Shown here: positions 32,970 to 45,267 of the stretch, one piece after another
Layout of the letters: every line of letters starts with the position of its first letter
Numbering within the stretch: the first letter of the stretch is position 1
Assembly: GCA_903813345.2 (NCBI GenBank)
Contig: CAIIXF020000008.1
Span: 22,612,822-22,676,821, forward strand
Length of the DNA stretch: 64,000 bases
Direction: 5' to 3'
From: Owenia fusiformis
Lineage: Eukaryota; Annelida; Polychaeta; Sabellida; Oweniidae
Notes under the pieces: model-generated
What the model saw: the letters and a program-made list of their open reading frames with translations, nothing else
What the model was told of the DNA's origin: nothing
The model's database searches: none
Translations under genes and position numbers: made by a program

Positions 32970-35618
32970 TCAATAAGCAATTCTGAGGTATATTTGAACT
33001 TTAATTCCATAGCAGATGTAATTCGGACAAAAGTTTTAAAATTCAAGAAGAGATTAAATCAATCAAAATAAATCTTATAATTCAAACAAGTCGACAATAC
33101 TTGGTTCAGTTCTTTCATTTTCAATCATACCACGGTCATAGATTAACATAAGTGACCGTTCGAAAACATACCATTTTTGTAGAAAATGAAAGAAAATCGC
33201 GTTATAACATGTATCGAGCAATTGTCAAGTTCACGTCTTAAGTTTGATGTGGTAAAAAGCATTCTTCATTAGTCACACATTTAAGTTAAGGGAAGCCAAG
33301 ATCATTTTAAAAATGAAACATTTGAATAGATATTTTTAACATTGAAATACTTTTAGAAAGTAAGCTTATACTAGTAGATTTCTTAGAACTAGCTGTTTGG
33401 AATTCATCAACTTTTCTCCACAGGATAATTTCGTAGTACAAATGCAGGTCATTCAAAGGAAATATAGGTTTCAACATCCCCGTCTATGAATATTGATCTT
33501 TTTCAGACAGCAAATTGAAGTTTAAAACAGAAATGCTTCTTACGAATCCAAATTACATTTTAAACTTAGAATTGTGATCTACGATCTTATGGGTATGTCA
33601 CAAATTTGATTAGATACATTCACTCAGCAGGCTGTTAAACATGTAATTAACTTTACAAGCGTAACTATAGGTAACTTCGATTTTAGTATGTTCAAGTTCA
33701 AGTTCTGTAGTCTCGAGAGTCAAACGATAATCATTGTTTATTTGGCCTGCTTTTAGAATTGGGAAAACAAAGGCAAAGTTTATGTTTTATGAACATTCCG
33801 ATTTGAAAGCAAACTTTATTTTTGAGTGTATTAAATCAAATAAAGCTTATTGCGTCGGGACCTGTACGTTCGCCCAATTAAAGGCAAATGTGCCGTCAAT
33901 TAAAGATACATGCATAGTGGTACACCGTTTTTGGAAAACATAACACTGATAATAAAAATTCATCTATTGTTATGAAATTTGCACCATCATTAAAAAGAAT
34001 CTCGAATTTCATGATGACAAAATATCGGGTAAATATGACAAGAAATAAAAATTTGTTACATTTTTTCCCAAAAAGTTGTAAAATAAAAATAAACTAAAAA
34101 AATAATATTTTCACGACAAAAAATAAATAGTTCAACTGTATTGATTATACATGACGTTTTCAAAGAGTAGAGAGCTAGATTCAAAGCACCGTTCCTGCAA
34201 GTTTCAAATGAAAATATTAAAAAACGCGCGCGTATGAGAACCGCAACTTTCTATGTCTGCACTGACAAAAACTTGAAATCCCCGCTGTAAAAATATAGTC
34301 CCACGCGGATGTGCACGTCATAAAACTGATGGGTTAAGGCAATGTGTCCTCCTACTGGTTAGGGGAGGGGATGCTTTCGCCCCCATCGACCTCTACCCTT
34401 ACTATACGCCATGGCACAGGAGAAATATCTCATTTGGAATATATCACTGTTTACTTTGCGTTTGGTAGCTCTCTCATGCGAGATTGAATCGTGGCCATTA
34501 GTACTAACTAAGGGAGCCAAATGCAACTTCCATCAAAAATTGTGCTATAAGGTATGGGTACCGTAATCCAACACCAAATTCGAAAATTCATAACAATACT
34601 TTGCACATATGGCGTTCGTGACCAACTATAAAACGCTTACCCCCCATAGTGTTATATATCAAAATGCACCTGTCCATATAGGGGTTCGATTGACCTACAT
34701 CAAAGTATAGGGAGTCAGGTTACTTTTGAGATATCAGCGTCCGTTTATTGTAACTCGCGTTTGCTACCACTTCCTCAATTCTGATATTACGGGCAAACGC
34801 GTAGTAAACATGCTCACGTTCGGAACTATTTTGACCTACATCGCTATTTTCGTAGTTCAAATGAACTCCTCTTTATTTTGATACCAAATAGTGGCATACT
34901 AGGTACCCTAGAAGCCAACTATGGGTTATTTAGAACGATACCACAGGTTTTTAAATGGACTATATAGGCGGACTATATTGGCGGATGGATATGGAACCTC
35001 ATACCATACGATAAGCTTCAAATAAAAAACATTCTAGCTACTAGTATTTTCTTCTATCTGATGGGTAGCAAACGCCCCTTTCTACGCCTGATCGGCTCAG
35101 GAGAAATATCCTGTCTGTTACGAATATATATAGCCGTTTACTCTGCATTAATAGCTCTCTAACGGCTTACTTGTTCATGTTTTTTATTGGGTTTTCAACG
35201 TTTACTACCATTCCCTGTTCCCGGGCTACCATTTTTTGACTGGGTTTGGTAATCCCCGGGTAACCGGGGCTAATGCCCTCCCCGGGTTTTGCACCTGTTC
35301 CCAAAATATCCGTATGATATCTGAAATATCCCCCGCCCATTGCGCATGCGCCAGAAAATGCGAAAATCAATATTTGTCGGTCCTCTAGCGTGTAAACACA
35401 GCATATCTGCCGTACCGACAATTTATTTGTCGGTCCTCTAGCGTGCAACCACATCAGAGTCTAGAGTACCGACAATTGTCGGTACTCTAGCCTTTACGTT
35501 TTGTATAAGAAACATTTTTAAAAGGTGGTCATATTTTTGAAATTTTCCAATTTAGTGTCGTATCTTGTGAATTATTCTTTGAGCCTATGAGATCCTACTA
35601 ATCTGGCCAATATCTGTG
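32970..35618. other. interior of inverted-repeat block, little recognised
   Basis: 34390-34500 and 35060-35165 share CAGGAGAAATATC and TTTACTCTGC...TAGCTCTCTAACG, a diverged duplication. 35220-35310 has a CCCCGGGTAACCGGGG palindrome. No coding region seen. Confidence 0.45.
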
Positions 35619-35771
35619 GAATGAGGTATGATTTGTCTCATATTTTTCAGAAATGGCTCCATAATCGTCATTTTAAAAATTTTGAAATTTTCTGAGGTGT
35701 CTCATCTTGAGGAATATTTATTGAGCTAGATCTACTGATCCTACTACAAAAGAATCTGGCCGGGGTCTATG

Positions 35772-36778
35772 GAGGAATGCATCTGTTCTGAGAGTGGGGA
35801 AGGGCAAAAAGCTCCGTTAGGCCTAAAAATGACTTGATACAACTTCCTGTGGTAATACTCACCGGTTAAAAGTGTTAAATTACATTTTTAACATTTGTAT
35901 TATTTCCGGTGATTTTCGGATCTCGTTCCAAATCACGATCCCACGAGGAGTCGACCCAGTCTGCAGATTTCAGTAAAACTCGCAAACACACAACATTCTA
36001 AAGTCCCAGTCTAAAGTTTGAGAATATTTTTTTATCATTCATTTACTATTTGTCAGGACTTAAAAAGTGATTTTAGAGATTTTTGAACAAAAACAAAAAA
36101 AATTTAAAAAAAAATTGGGAGCATTTCAATTCAAATTTTCCGCCATTTTTCAAAAAAAGTTGAAATATCTTAATCATCAAATATTTCTTAATGCATTTCA
36201 AAAAAGATTATCTTTTTAACACTAATGCAAAGATTGAACAAAGGACACACTATTTCAATAATAAAATGCCATATCTAGGCTAATGGGCCAATTTGATGTC
36301 AATCTTTTCTAAATATGCTAGACTTTCAAAAAACCAATGTTGATTGTCAAACAGGTTAAAAGGAAGAATAAATTATGTTTTAGATATCATTGTAATTACT
36401 TCGGTCCAAAGCCTTCTCCAAGCTAGAGACTCGAGTAACATTGTACCATTGGTTTCTACTATCTATGAGAACTAAAATTTTGAAATGAATTTTTCTCAGA
36501 ACATTTTCATGCACTGATTAGTTCATTTAGTTCATTTCTCGCTTATTTATGAACCGATTTCTTAATTCTTTTGGCAAAAAACATGGGAGGATGAATGCTA
36601 TGCATTGGTATGAATTGTGGCTAATTAGAAGATATGAGTGACCTCTAAAAGTTGGTTTTAAATAAATTCACAAATTTTGGAACAAAACCCACTTTTTGAA
36701 ATTAAAAAAAAAAGTTTCACATATCACACTTTGATAACATTGAGTAAGACTACAATATAAGCCAAAGTGGTTTAAACT
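35772..36778. other. stretch without recognised feature
   Basis: AT-rich, no gene or repeat recognised. Confidence 0.4.
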
Positions 36779-38476
36779 TTATATGGGGCCTTTAAATGGC
36801 AAGGATGGTTGCAGATATATTCCCTAAATTATTGTCACCTTTATATTTAACATGGCGAGGATGGTACTAAGCCCCTCTTGGTTTAACATGGGCTTTCAAT
36901 CAATCCTTATGCACATTTATGAATAAAATATGCACTAATGGTTGATGTGATACTATTTTGGTATCATTTGCAGATATTTTCCCTTAATTATTGTCACCTT
37001 TATATTTAACATGGCGAGGATAGTACTAGGCCCCTCTTGGTTAAAATCAATTCTAATACAGTTGTTAATGTCTTCCGATTTTGGTAGCCCTTGCAGATAT
37101 ATTCCCTAAATTATTGTCACCTTTATATTTAACATGGCCGAGGATGGTACTAGACCCCTCTTGGTTTAAAACAATTCGTTATTATGAATAAAAATGAACA
37201 AATATTATATTTATATGCACTCAATTGTCAATTTGTTACGGTTTTGGTAGCCCTTACAGATATATTCCCTAAATTATTGTCACCTTTATATTTAACATGT
37301 CCGGAGGATGGTACGAGACCCCTCTTGGTTTAAATCAATTCTTATGCATATTTATGAATAAAAATGAACATACTATGTTTATATGCACTGTAACTATTGG
37401 TCAATGTGTTACGATTTTGGTAGCCCTGAAGATTTATGTTTACATGCACTATTGCTCAATGTGTTACGATTTTGGTAGCCCTTGCAGATATATTCCCTAA
37501 ATTCACACCGGAATAGCCTGACTACGGTAAATTCAGATACCGTTGTCACGAATGGCGGACATAACCGTCGCTTCAACTGTTTAATCACTTGGTCCTCATT
37601 TCATGGGATTTTATCGTCGTTAATTCTGTGCATGCATTAAAGAGAGAATCAGAGATAGCGAGCAGGCTAAACAAAAAATTGTTTCAATTTTAGAATATTT
37701 TTGGCTCATGTCATTCCTTGTAATGTCTATTTTCTAAAAATCACAAAAGTGCATACTTTACTCAAGGAAAACGAAAGATTTTTACAATAATGTATTATTT
37801 TTCTATAAGAATGGTTACCATTCTTATTATTTGGGAGAATTTAAACATTTGTCACCCATTTTTGCACTTTGAATCATTAATAACTTCACCAATTTATAAC
37901 ATATTGTGAATCTTTTGGGAGATATTGTATTTGATATTGTAAGGAATAGATTGGTAGGTCAATTATGCATGTTGCATGTAATTTTGTCACCCCCTATAGA
38001 TCCGATTCTACCTTTAAGCTCTTGTGATAATGTATCATATGAAATCCCATTTTCGATCAAATTGGGTCGTGAATCGCCACAATACAGCTTCTTCGATATC
38101 GTCAATGACAACGGAATCTGAATTTGAGTAATTTAGAAAGACAACGGCATATGGTAATTACAGTGTCCGTTGTCCTGTATCTCATTTTGATCGGTTAAAT
38201 TAAAGACTTTATTTCGATGGTAGAACATTATTAATTGTACAATGAGTATTAAGACACTTTGATTGATTGTTGTTCCTAAGGAATTAAGTCTAGGTGCTCA
38301 ATTAAACATACAGTTCATGAAAATCTAATTGAAGCGACGGTTATGTCCGCCATTTGTGACAACGGTATCTGACTTTACCGGCCGTAGTCAGGCTAATCCG
38401 GGGTGAAATTATTGTCACCTTTATATTTAACATGGCGAGGATGGTACGAGGCCCTCTTGGTTTAAATCAATTCTTA
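36779..38476. repeat. tandem array of 120-230 bp units
   Basis: ATTATTGTCACCTTTATATT starts at 36828, 36987, 37110, 37273 and 38408 and is followed by AACATGGCGAGGATGGTAC and CCCCTCTTGGTTTAAATCAA. The unit is variable in length. Two elements (37504-38405 and 38477-38788) are inserted in it. Confidence 0.8.
37504..38405. mobile_element. 902-bp TIR element, CAC ends, 5-bp target duplication
   Basis: Terminal inverted repeats of about 75 bp begin CACACCGGAATAGCCTGAC (left) and CACCCCGGATTAGCCTGAC (right, complement). AAATT is duplicated on both sides and the uninterrupted site CCCTAAATTATTGTCACC is present in sister array units. No transposase. A CAC terminus with a 5-bp duplication is the combination known for Transib/RAG-type transposons, but there is no protein to prove it. 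Confidence 0.85.
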
Positions 38477-38788
38477 GGCTCTTTGTTTTGCGTCTAGACG
38501 AAATGGCCAATAAATTAATGTGCGTCAAAATTGACTATTATTGATTACTATGGCATACATTGTGTATTTTCTTATTTTTAAACTTGAATAATACCTATAT
38601 TTAAATATATTGTATAAAATGTATAGATGTGTGTTTGTATCACTGCAAATTGGTATGCCAACCCTTTTATGCCCATAAAATGTATACATTTCTCAGCAAA
38701 CAAGTTTGTGTTTATTCTTGAGTTTGTGTTTGTTTTCCTTGTACCCTTGCATGATTTGGATTTTGCCAGGACGCAAAACAGAGAATCT
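38477..38788. mobile_element. 312-bp MITE with 8-bp target duplication
   Basis: The ends share CTGTTTTGCGTC/TTGTTTTGCGTC and are inverted; AATTCTTA flanks both sides and the empty site (AAATCAATTCTTATGCATAT) is visible at about 37327. An 8-bp duplication suggests hAT. A second, left-degraded copy lies at 48000-48325. Confidence 0.8.
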
Positions 38789-38811
38789 AATTCTTATGGC
38801 CATATTTATCA

Positions 38812-39030
38812 ATGAATATGATGAAATATATGATGAAAACCGGTATATTCTGCAAGATAATGAGCTATGATGAAACTGATGTTGAAGATGAGAAAGTTAA
38901 ATTTATGACGAAAAGGAAACAATTTTTCCAATGGCCAGATCAAGAAGACTTTAAATGGGCGGCCAAAACCCAAGAACTTTGTGAAATAAATGAGCAACTC
39001 AACGAGCTGCAGGCAAAGGTCGGTTGTTGA
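38812..39030 (+). CDS. uncharacterised short coding-like frame
   Basis: The frame from about 38860 reads MSYDETDVEDEKVKFMTKRK, then FFQWPDQEDFKW and ELCEINEQLNELQAKV before AAAG|GTCGGT, a possible donor. The acidic, aromatic and coiled-coil-like composition looks coding rather than random, but I do not recognise it and see no partner exon. It starts at the edge of the MITE insertion and may be an exon caught among repeats. Confidence 0.3.
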   Translation: MNMMKYMMKTGIFCKIMSYDETDVEDEKVKFMTKRKQFFQWPDQEDFKWAAKTQELCEINEQLNELQAKVGC

Positions 39031-39510
39031 AAATAACGGCTGATGATATTTAATGTGGAACTTATCGCACAGCTGTTTAGTGCGAGAAAAAAGACTAATT
39101 ATACATCTAAATTAACGTGACTTGTTCTTGTGTGACATTGTCAATCACCTTTCCACAAAGTCAGCTCATGAATATTATAAAAATCTGTGACGTCAATGAG
39201 AGAAACTTTTTCCCGCGAAAAACAAATGCAATTGAGATTACATGTAAATCCTCGGTTGATTGCTGTAAGTTTTACCTCTTCAAATGTGCAAGTAATCAGT
39301 AAATTATGGACAGATTTTTATTGAACGTCAAATTGACATTTATTCATACGCCTTGTGAGCGAATTAAATATTAAATTTCTGTTCATAATGAGTAAATAAT
39401 CTGAAGAGAATTACTCCCAGTCAGTTTTCAATCATGATAGGAACTGTGAAATTATCATAATCATTAGTTCACCAACATTATAACATGTCTCTCATGCATA
39501 AAAATATATA
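39031..39510. other. stretch without recognised feature
   Basis: Nothing recognised. Confidence 0.4.
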
Positions 39511-40364
39511 CACCCTATGCAGACAGAGCCTGTGGGAAATATTGGGGGCGGCGCAAATGAGCGGAGGGTGCGGAGCTAACGGTCATTTTTGAATTTAAAA
39601 TTGGGATATTTCTGAAACTAAGCCGTTTTGGGACTTCAAATATACCAAGATATGTGTATTTGACACCAAATATCAATAAAATTGTGAAAATAGTAGTGCA
39701 ATTCATTTTATAGCGACGCAGTATGCCTTAAACATTTCCCAGACCTATATATTTTGAGACTATCCTTTTAATACTGCGTCCCCAGCATTCATAAAAAATG
39801 TATGGTGTTCAAGATACACTACCCATGCAAATTATTTTTGCATCTTGGAAGCCAGGCAGTATCTGTGTGATTTTATAAAAATTCGGAAATGTTCTTCAGA
39901 TATGAGCCCCCTCTAAATATTGGGTGCGGAGTAGCTCCATAAACGTAGCTCCGCACCCAATATTTAGAGGGTATATCTGAAAAAATTTCCGAATTTTTAT
40001 AAAATTACACAGATACTGCCTGGCTTCCAAGATGCAAAAATAATTTGCATGGGTAGTGTATCTTGAACACCATACATTTTTTATGAATGCTGGGGACTCA
40101 GTATTAAAAGGATAATTTCAAAATATATAGGTCTGGGAAAGGTTTAAGGCACACTGCGTCGCTATAGAATGAATTGCGCTACTATTTTCACAATTGTATT
40201 GATATTTGGTGTCAAATACACATATCTTGCTATATTTGAAGTCCCAAAACGGCTTAGTTTCAGAAATATCCCAAATTTAAATTCAAAAATGACCGTTAGC
40301 TCCGCACCCTCCGCTCATTTGCTCCGCACCCAATATTTCCCACAGGCTCTGTCTGCATAGGGTG
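39511..40364. mobile_element. foldback element, near-perfect 854-bp palindrome
   Basis: Two arms of about 420 bp meet near 39938 (CTCCGCACCCAATATTTAG and its complement). Ends CACCCTATGCAGACAGAGCC on both strands; ATATA flanks each side (5-bp duplication). The two mirrored 63-codon frames inside are the same sequence read from each arm and are not genes. Confidence 0.85.
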
Positions 40365-41381
40365 ATATAGATAGACAATCTATTTAAGTTAATCTTCAGT
40401 GTCATTTAATGAATGACCTGTTCAAATCAAAAACATTTGCTCTTATTCATTAAATCATTGACTTCACTACTCCCATAATTCAATGAACTAAACGATTACT
40501 TCCTATTTATTTCTGCAAGTCATATCAGATCGTATCTTGAAAATATTATACTTGAAAACATCGGAATATAGAATTGATATCTTGGAGGAGCGTGACATGT
40601 ACATGTGTATATATTCCAATGTATATGTCACATATTTCCCGCTGCGTATCTCCCGATCTAAATATTCCCGGGAAAAAAATGTTTTTTATTCAGTGTAGGA
40701 ACAGTCAATTTGTTAAAATATCTTGCTAAAGCAAAACTGTCAAAATAGATCCAGCAGACCGTAGAATTTTTCTTAACCAAAATGATAATGGATTTCTCGA
40801 AAATAATGAGAATGAGAACGCTTAATAGAAAACAAACCTGGATATGATGCAGGGTGTCCTGAAACTTCACTTGTGCAACCTCATTTTTCATAGGATAAAT
40901 TAGTTGTGATGATCGGTTTTGAATAATGATCACTGGGAAGATTTCAGGGAAAGAGCGTATATCATATAATGTTTATTGATGATACGTTGACATTGCTGAT
41001 CTTGACATCGCTGATGGCGAATAAATACCAAAAGGTAACGCTTTGCGCGAATGTCACTCGTGATGAATTTCTGATGGAACTTCTCACTACGACATAATAA
41101 CCATTTAACAAGATATTGTATGACCACTATCAGATAATTAAACCGAGTTGTTTGTAACTTCACAATTTACATTTTTTGTTTACAATCGCATGAGACATGT
41201 GAGCCCGGGTATGTGAGGCTGATCTGAGAAAAATAGTTCTGTCAAAAAATGATGAAATCAAATTACATAAGATTCGAAATGAAAGTGCCCCGTCCATATT
41301 TTATATTTGATTAAAAATAATTAGTGCATTGGGCAAATAGAATCCTTTTTATTGCAGTTAATTCAAAATATTCCTATACCA

Positions 41382-42984
41382 CGCCTTACCATCGACAAGG
41401 TACAGTCACATGACAGTGACAAAATATACCGTAGTACACTTTTGATGTACTATGTCACTAAGATTTTAAGCAAAAACTATGATGTAGGTTTGATGCAGGT
41501 TTTCAAACATAAATTTGAGGAATACATAAAGCATTTCATGTTTGATTTCGCGCGTATTCGATTAGTATTAGATTCGTATTAGTTGCATGGAGAGATCTAT
41601 ACTAGCTAATCAAAGATGACTTTCAAAATTTATGCTACAGGGTGTCCCGAAAGTATGGGCCCCCTAGGCAGACATATACCAATGTCTCCATAGTATGTGT
41701 CATATATCATTTTAATGCTCATCCAAAGTTACATTAATTTGCCGAGTATCATGGTTCAACTCACAAATGGAAAAAAGTCACAGGAATTTCAAAAGTTAGT
41801 GTTTGGCCAAAATTAAAGTCAGTTTTACACCAAAATAATGTGTCTCCTTAGCCGCCATGTTAACAGCAGCAATACTGTCCATATATGACCTTAAACAGGC
41901 TTCAAATAGGGATATGGCGTTTTGTAATCCTCATAAAACCCTTTTAAGGCATAAGAAGAGTTTCCTTGGAGTATCTACCCTAAACGTCATCTTTTTAGAA
42001 CTCAATATCCATCCTATCTTCGAGAATAGCATCCATGTTTTCTGTCACATTCAGGTCAGGGGTGTTACCAGGATACTGAAATAAACTATCTTTTTGGCAA
42101 AACGCTAATTTTTGAAATGCCTGTTACTTTTTACCATTTGAACCATCAATTTGGCAAATCAATGTAACTTTGGATAAGCTTAAAAATGATATATGACACA
42201 TACAACTATGGAGAAATTGGTATATGTCTGCCTAGGGTGGGGGGGCATACTTTGGGACACTCTGTATATCTGGAAAGTGCAGAAGTTCAAAAGCCAGGAT
42301 ATGGAACACAAAAAAAGAATTAGTTACATTGAAATTTAATCATATCAATGACAATTTTATGGATTAACGGACAAAATATTAGAGTAAATATATCTGATAT
42401 GCCTATCATTATTATTACTTTATTATCAAATATGTTCCTTCTATTACACATACATTATACCATTTCATTCACTGTAAAATTAACTGTGAATTGAGATCTG
42501 GAAGGCCAATGTGACAACATACATTCGAGTTGACAACATACATTCTATTTTTCGTAGTAGCATCCAAAGTAAAAAGCGGTAATTTTGCATTAACTCTGGA
42601 TGTATATTTGTATACTTATCTTAAGTTGTGTTAGTCTTAGTTTGGCTGTTATTTGCATAGCAAAACAAAAATTTGAGAGAATTTTGCGAAATTCAGTCAG
42701 GATTTAGAGATCCCTGACGTACTGGGTAGATCTATAACAAGATATTGAAGTTGCTGAGGATCATTTGAAGTAGATATGCACATTTGCAACTTAATTACAA
42801 ATCGAATGCAACAACTACCTGATGATGAACTGACACAATATTGATCAAATCAATGCTAGTTCTTGCCTCGATTCCTCATTCTAGAAAATGGCGATCTAAA
42901 ATGGCAGAAATGACATCGTACATCAAAAGTGTACTTCGGTATATTTTGTCACTGTCACGTGACTGTACCTTGTCGATGGTCAGG
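41382..42984. repeat. inverted repeat pair spanning 1.6 kb
   Basis: 41382-41459 and 42908-42984 are inverted copies carrying ACCATCGACAAGGTACAGTC and GTACACTTTTGATGTAC. They may be ends of a degraded element into which 41638-42264 was inserted. Confidence 0.6.
41638..42264. mobile_element. 627-bp MITE, CAGGGTGTCCC ends, TA target
   Basis: Inverted ends CAGGGTGTCCCGAAAGTATG and CAGAGTGTCCCAAAGTATG (complement) continue into GGCAGACATATACCAAT and beyond for over 100 bp in diverged form. TA flanks both sides, as for Tc1/mariner types. No transposase. Confidence 0.8.
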
Positions 42985-43494
42985 CATGTATACTGGCTGT
43001 ACTAATTCTTCAAAATTTTCTACCATTGACGTCATTGAGTTGACTCATTTGCATACAACCAATCAGCGCGCCAGATATTATCGATTTTCTTTACTTTGTG
43101 GACACAAACCTGGATTCTGAAACTTGGCAATCTTATGTAACTTTCTATGAGGAACAAAATTATATATAACATGATAGGGTGACATTGCTACATATATGAT
43201 TTTAGAGGGGGTGCATACATATGAAACACCCTGTATTACCTTGATGATCCCAGAAGGATTTCAAAGTAGCACAGCGTTGGCATCATTTTCTTTAATGGAC
43301 TTTTTGATTATGAATGTGACTTGAATGTTTTAAACTGTCAGAACACTTAATAACAAATCTTACATTCAGTAAAAAGCACTTAAATGATATATCATCACGG
43401 GTAGTATCTAAAGCCCCGCCATGATTTAGAAATCGCGAGCAAGTCCCCGCTGAAATCACGAGCAAAGTCCTTTTTATTTGTGTCACCTGGAAAT

Positions 43495-43507
43495 ATGGAC
43501 AAAAATG
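43495..43507 (+). CDS. exon 1 of element-borne small zinc-finger gene
   Basis: ATG GAC AAA AAT G followed by a strong donor, GTAAGA. It lies about 100 bp inside the left end of the 10.5-kb element. Phase 1 joins it to 44003-44253, giving MDKNGPRFKCFYCNF. It is tiny, and is called because the phase, donor and downstream exon agree. Confidence 0.5.
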
Positions 43508-44002
43508 GTAAGAATACGCATTACTGTTCTTTGAAACTTGAGGTATACTTTCAGAACAGGTATATCTTCACAAACAATGACATGAACAATAAATATGTTT
43601 ATCGGCATGGAAGAAACTGGCTCAAATATGCACGTTTATATAATTTACTGTAACAAAATTACTTTTGTCGTTAAAATTGAGACAAGAACTACGATATGCA
43701 TTCCTCATAATGAATATTGGATCAACATTGTATGTATTGATAAGTTAGTTTACAATAACATCTGCTGTGGGGGGTGAAATACACCATTGGAGGTGTTCCA
43801 GTGGCCCCGCTGAAATTATGAGGAAGCCCCGCTGAAAACATGAGGAGGTCCCGCTGAAATCAGGAGCAGATTTCACGAGTACCCGCTTCGATCACGAGGA
43901 AAGCTTCATTACATTCCATTAAATATTGAGGTTCTTCAAATAAACGTACACGAAAGACCAAGTAAAGTATTTCTATTAATTATATATACTGTTTCATTCT
44001 AG

Positions 44003-44253
44003 GGCCACGTTTCAAATGTTTTTATTGCAACTTCAAGTCATTAGAGCAGAACGATTTCGTCAAACATTTTATACAGTTTCACCCATCATTGGATTTCAAA
44101 ATAAACGAACCAAAATATATAGGAGAAAGATGGATATATCGTGTATTAGACTTCAACATAAATTCAAGACAACTTGATGGAAGCATGAAGTTTAGGGGAA
44201 TGAGCCTTTTATTAAACAGAGACACCCCAAGTTCCAAGAAGAGGAAATTTTGA
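44003..44253 (+). CDS. exon 2: single C2H2 finger protein, 87 residues
   Basis: An acceptor, GTTTCATTCTAG, opens a frame that runs to a stop. Joined to exon 1 the protein is 87 residues. Residues 9-31 form a C2H2 finger, C-x2-C-x12-H-x4-H (CFYC...H-FIQF-H), followed by HPSLDFKINEPKYIGERWIY, a hydrophobic-aromatic segment, and a basic end (SSKKRKF) like a nuclear localisation signal. ATTAAA lies about 75 bp downstream. The FHPS/HPD-like segment after the histidines resembles what follows the exon C fingers of the BTB locus, but beyond the finger I see no clear homology. It may be an accessory DNA-binding protein of the element, or a captured host exon. Confidence 0.5.
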
Positions 44254-44529
44254 GAGAAAGGAGAACCACAAAGGCTCCATGATAATTCAGAAGACGTTGT
44301 AGGTTCTACTTTTATAATTTAACAATAACATTAAAGTTTTTGTTTTTTAAATATTTATTTCAAGAATGATTTATACACCATCAATGTAGAAAAATACGTT
44401 ATTACAATACTTCAAAAAATGTGAGATGTCAGGAAGATTTCGATGGTCATTTGATGTTTCTCCAAGTTACTAATGTCGTATCTAAGTATTCCATACCTGG
44501 CTACTGAGGTTTTGTAGGCACATAACGAG

Positions 44530-44760
44530 CCGATATACAATCAATATACCATGCGTATCAAAAAACGCAACAGATTGTTATCTCGTAAAAGCGCAAATCA
44601 GTGATAACAGCATTGATTTCATTCAATGTACCATAAAGCCATGTGTCTCCTCTTTCCAATGGTATATCATTCATTGATATTGGGTCATGTTTGAGCGAGA
44701 AACCATTCCTTTTGCAAAGTAGGCCAAAATAAGCTTGGGACCAATTTATAAACATCACGA
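44530..44760. repeat. repeat unit shared with 45690-46040 and 50400-51075
   Basis: Contains GATAACAGCATTGATTTCAT and CTTTTGCAAAGTAGGCCAAA; the inverted counterpart at 50870-51075 is about 85% alike by eye. At 50640-51070 the unit is tandem with a period near 210 bp. The short open frames in it are repeats of one another. Confidence 0.6.
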
Positions 44761-44770
44761 ATGTCAGTGT

Positions 44771-44887
44771 AATAGTACAATAACGTCATTTCTAAGGGCG
44801 ATATAGTGAAATATTGGACCGAGGGCCGAAGGCCCAAGGTCCAATATTTCACTATATTGCTCGCAGAAATGACGTTATTAGTATTAT
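44771..44887. repeat. long hairpin with GGGCCGAAGGCCC centre
   Basis: The arms AATAACGTCATTTCT and AGAAATGACGTTATT and then TAGTGAAATATTGGACC/GGTCCAATATTTCACTA pair almost perfectly. Confidence 0.85.
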
Positions 44888-45267
44888 GACCACCGTTAAC
44901 GACCAGGACTGAAACAGCAAGAAAATCTTACACATTGAACGATATCTAATTTCCCGGGGAAAATTGCCGGTACAGAATATATTCTAGACCGGTCCATATG
45001 GACCACTACTATGACGTCACACATTTCTCAGGTCGATAAAGTAAAATAAACGCCTTCTAAACTAGCACTAAAACCCCTAGAACTGGCCCGGCAAGGTGGT
45101 AATAATATTGGAAGAAAACATAAAACCAATGCATCCTTTTCATAATAATCATTTCCGAATAATCATTAATTTCGCAATGTAGGGCAAAATTCAGCCCGGA
45201 CCCAAGTTTTAAACAGTACATAGGACATATGGGATATTTGAGGAAGGTGTGGCAGGTGTGACATAGA

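Larger units (their letters stand above)
29130..35771. repeat. 6.6-kb block bounded by 145-153 bp inverted repeats
   Basis: 29130-29274 and 35619-35771 are near-identical inverted copies (outer edges CATAGATCCCGGCCAG and CTGGCCGGGGTCTATG; inner edges at CCTCATTC/GAATGAGG). Inside lie three palindromes at 29632-29745, a 236-bp tandem array, an R2-type LINE and further palindromes at 35412-35485. No target duplication is evident, so it could be a large element or two copies of one small repeat. Confidence 0.55.

Noticed and set aside
39515-40360. Two 63-codon frames of nearly the same sequence
   Set aside because: They are the same stretch read from both arms of a palindrome; no start context or family.
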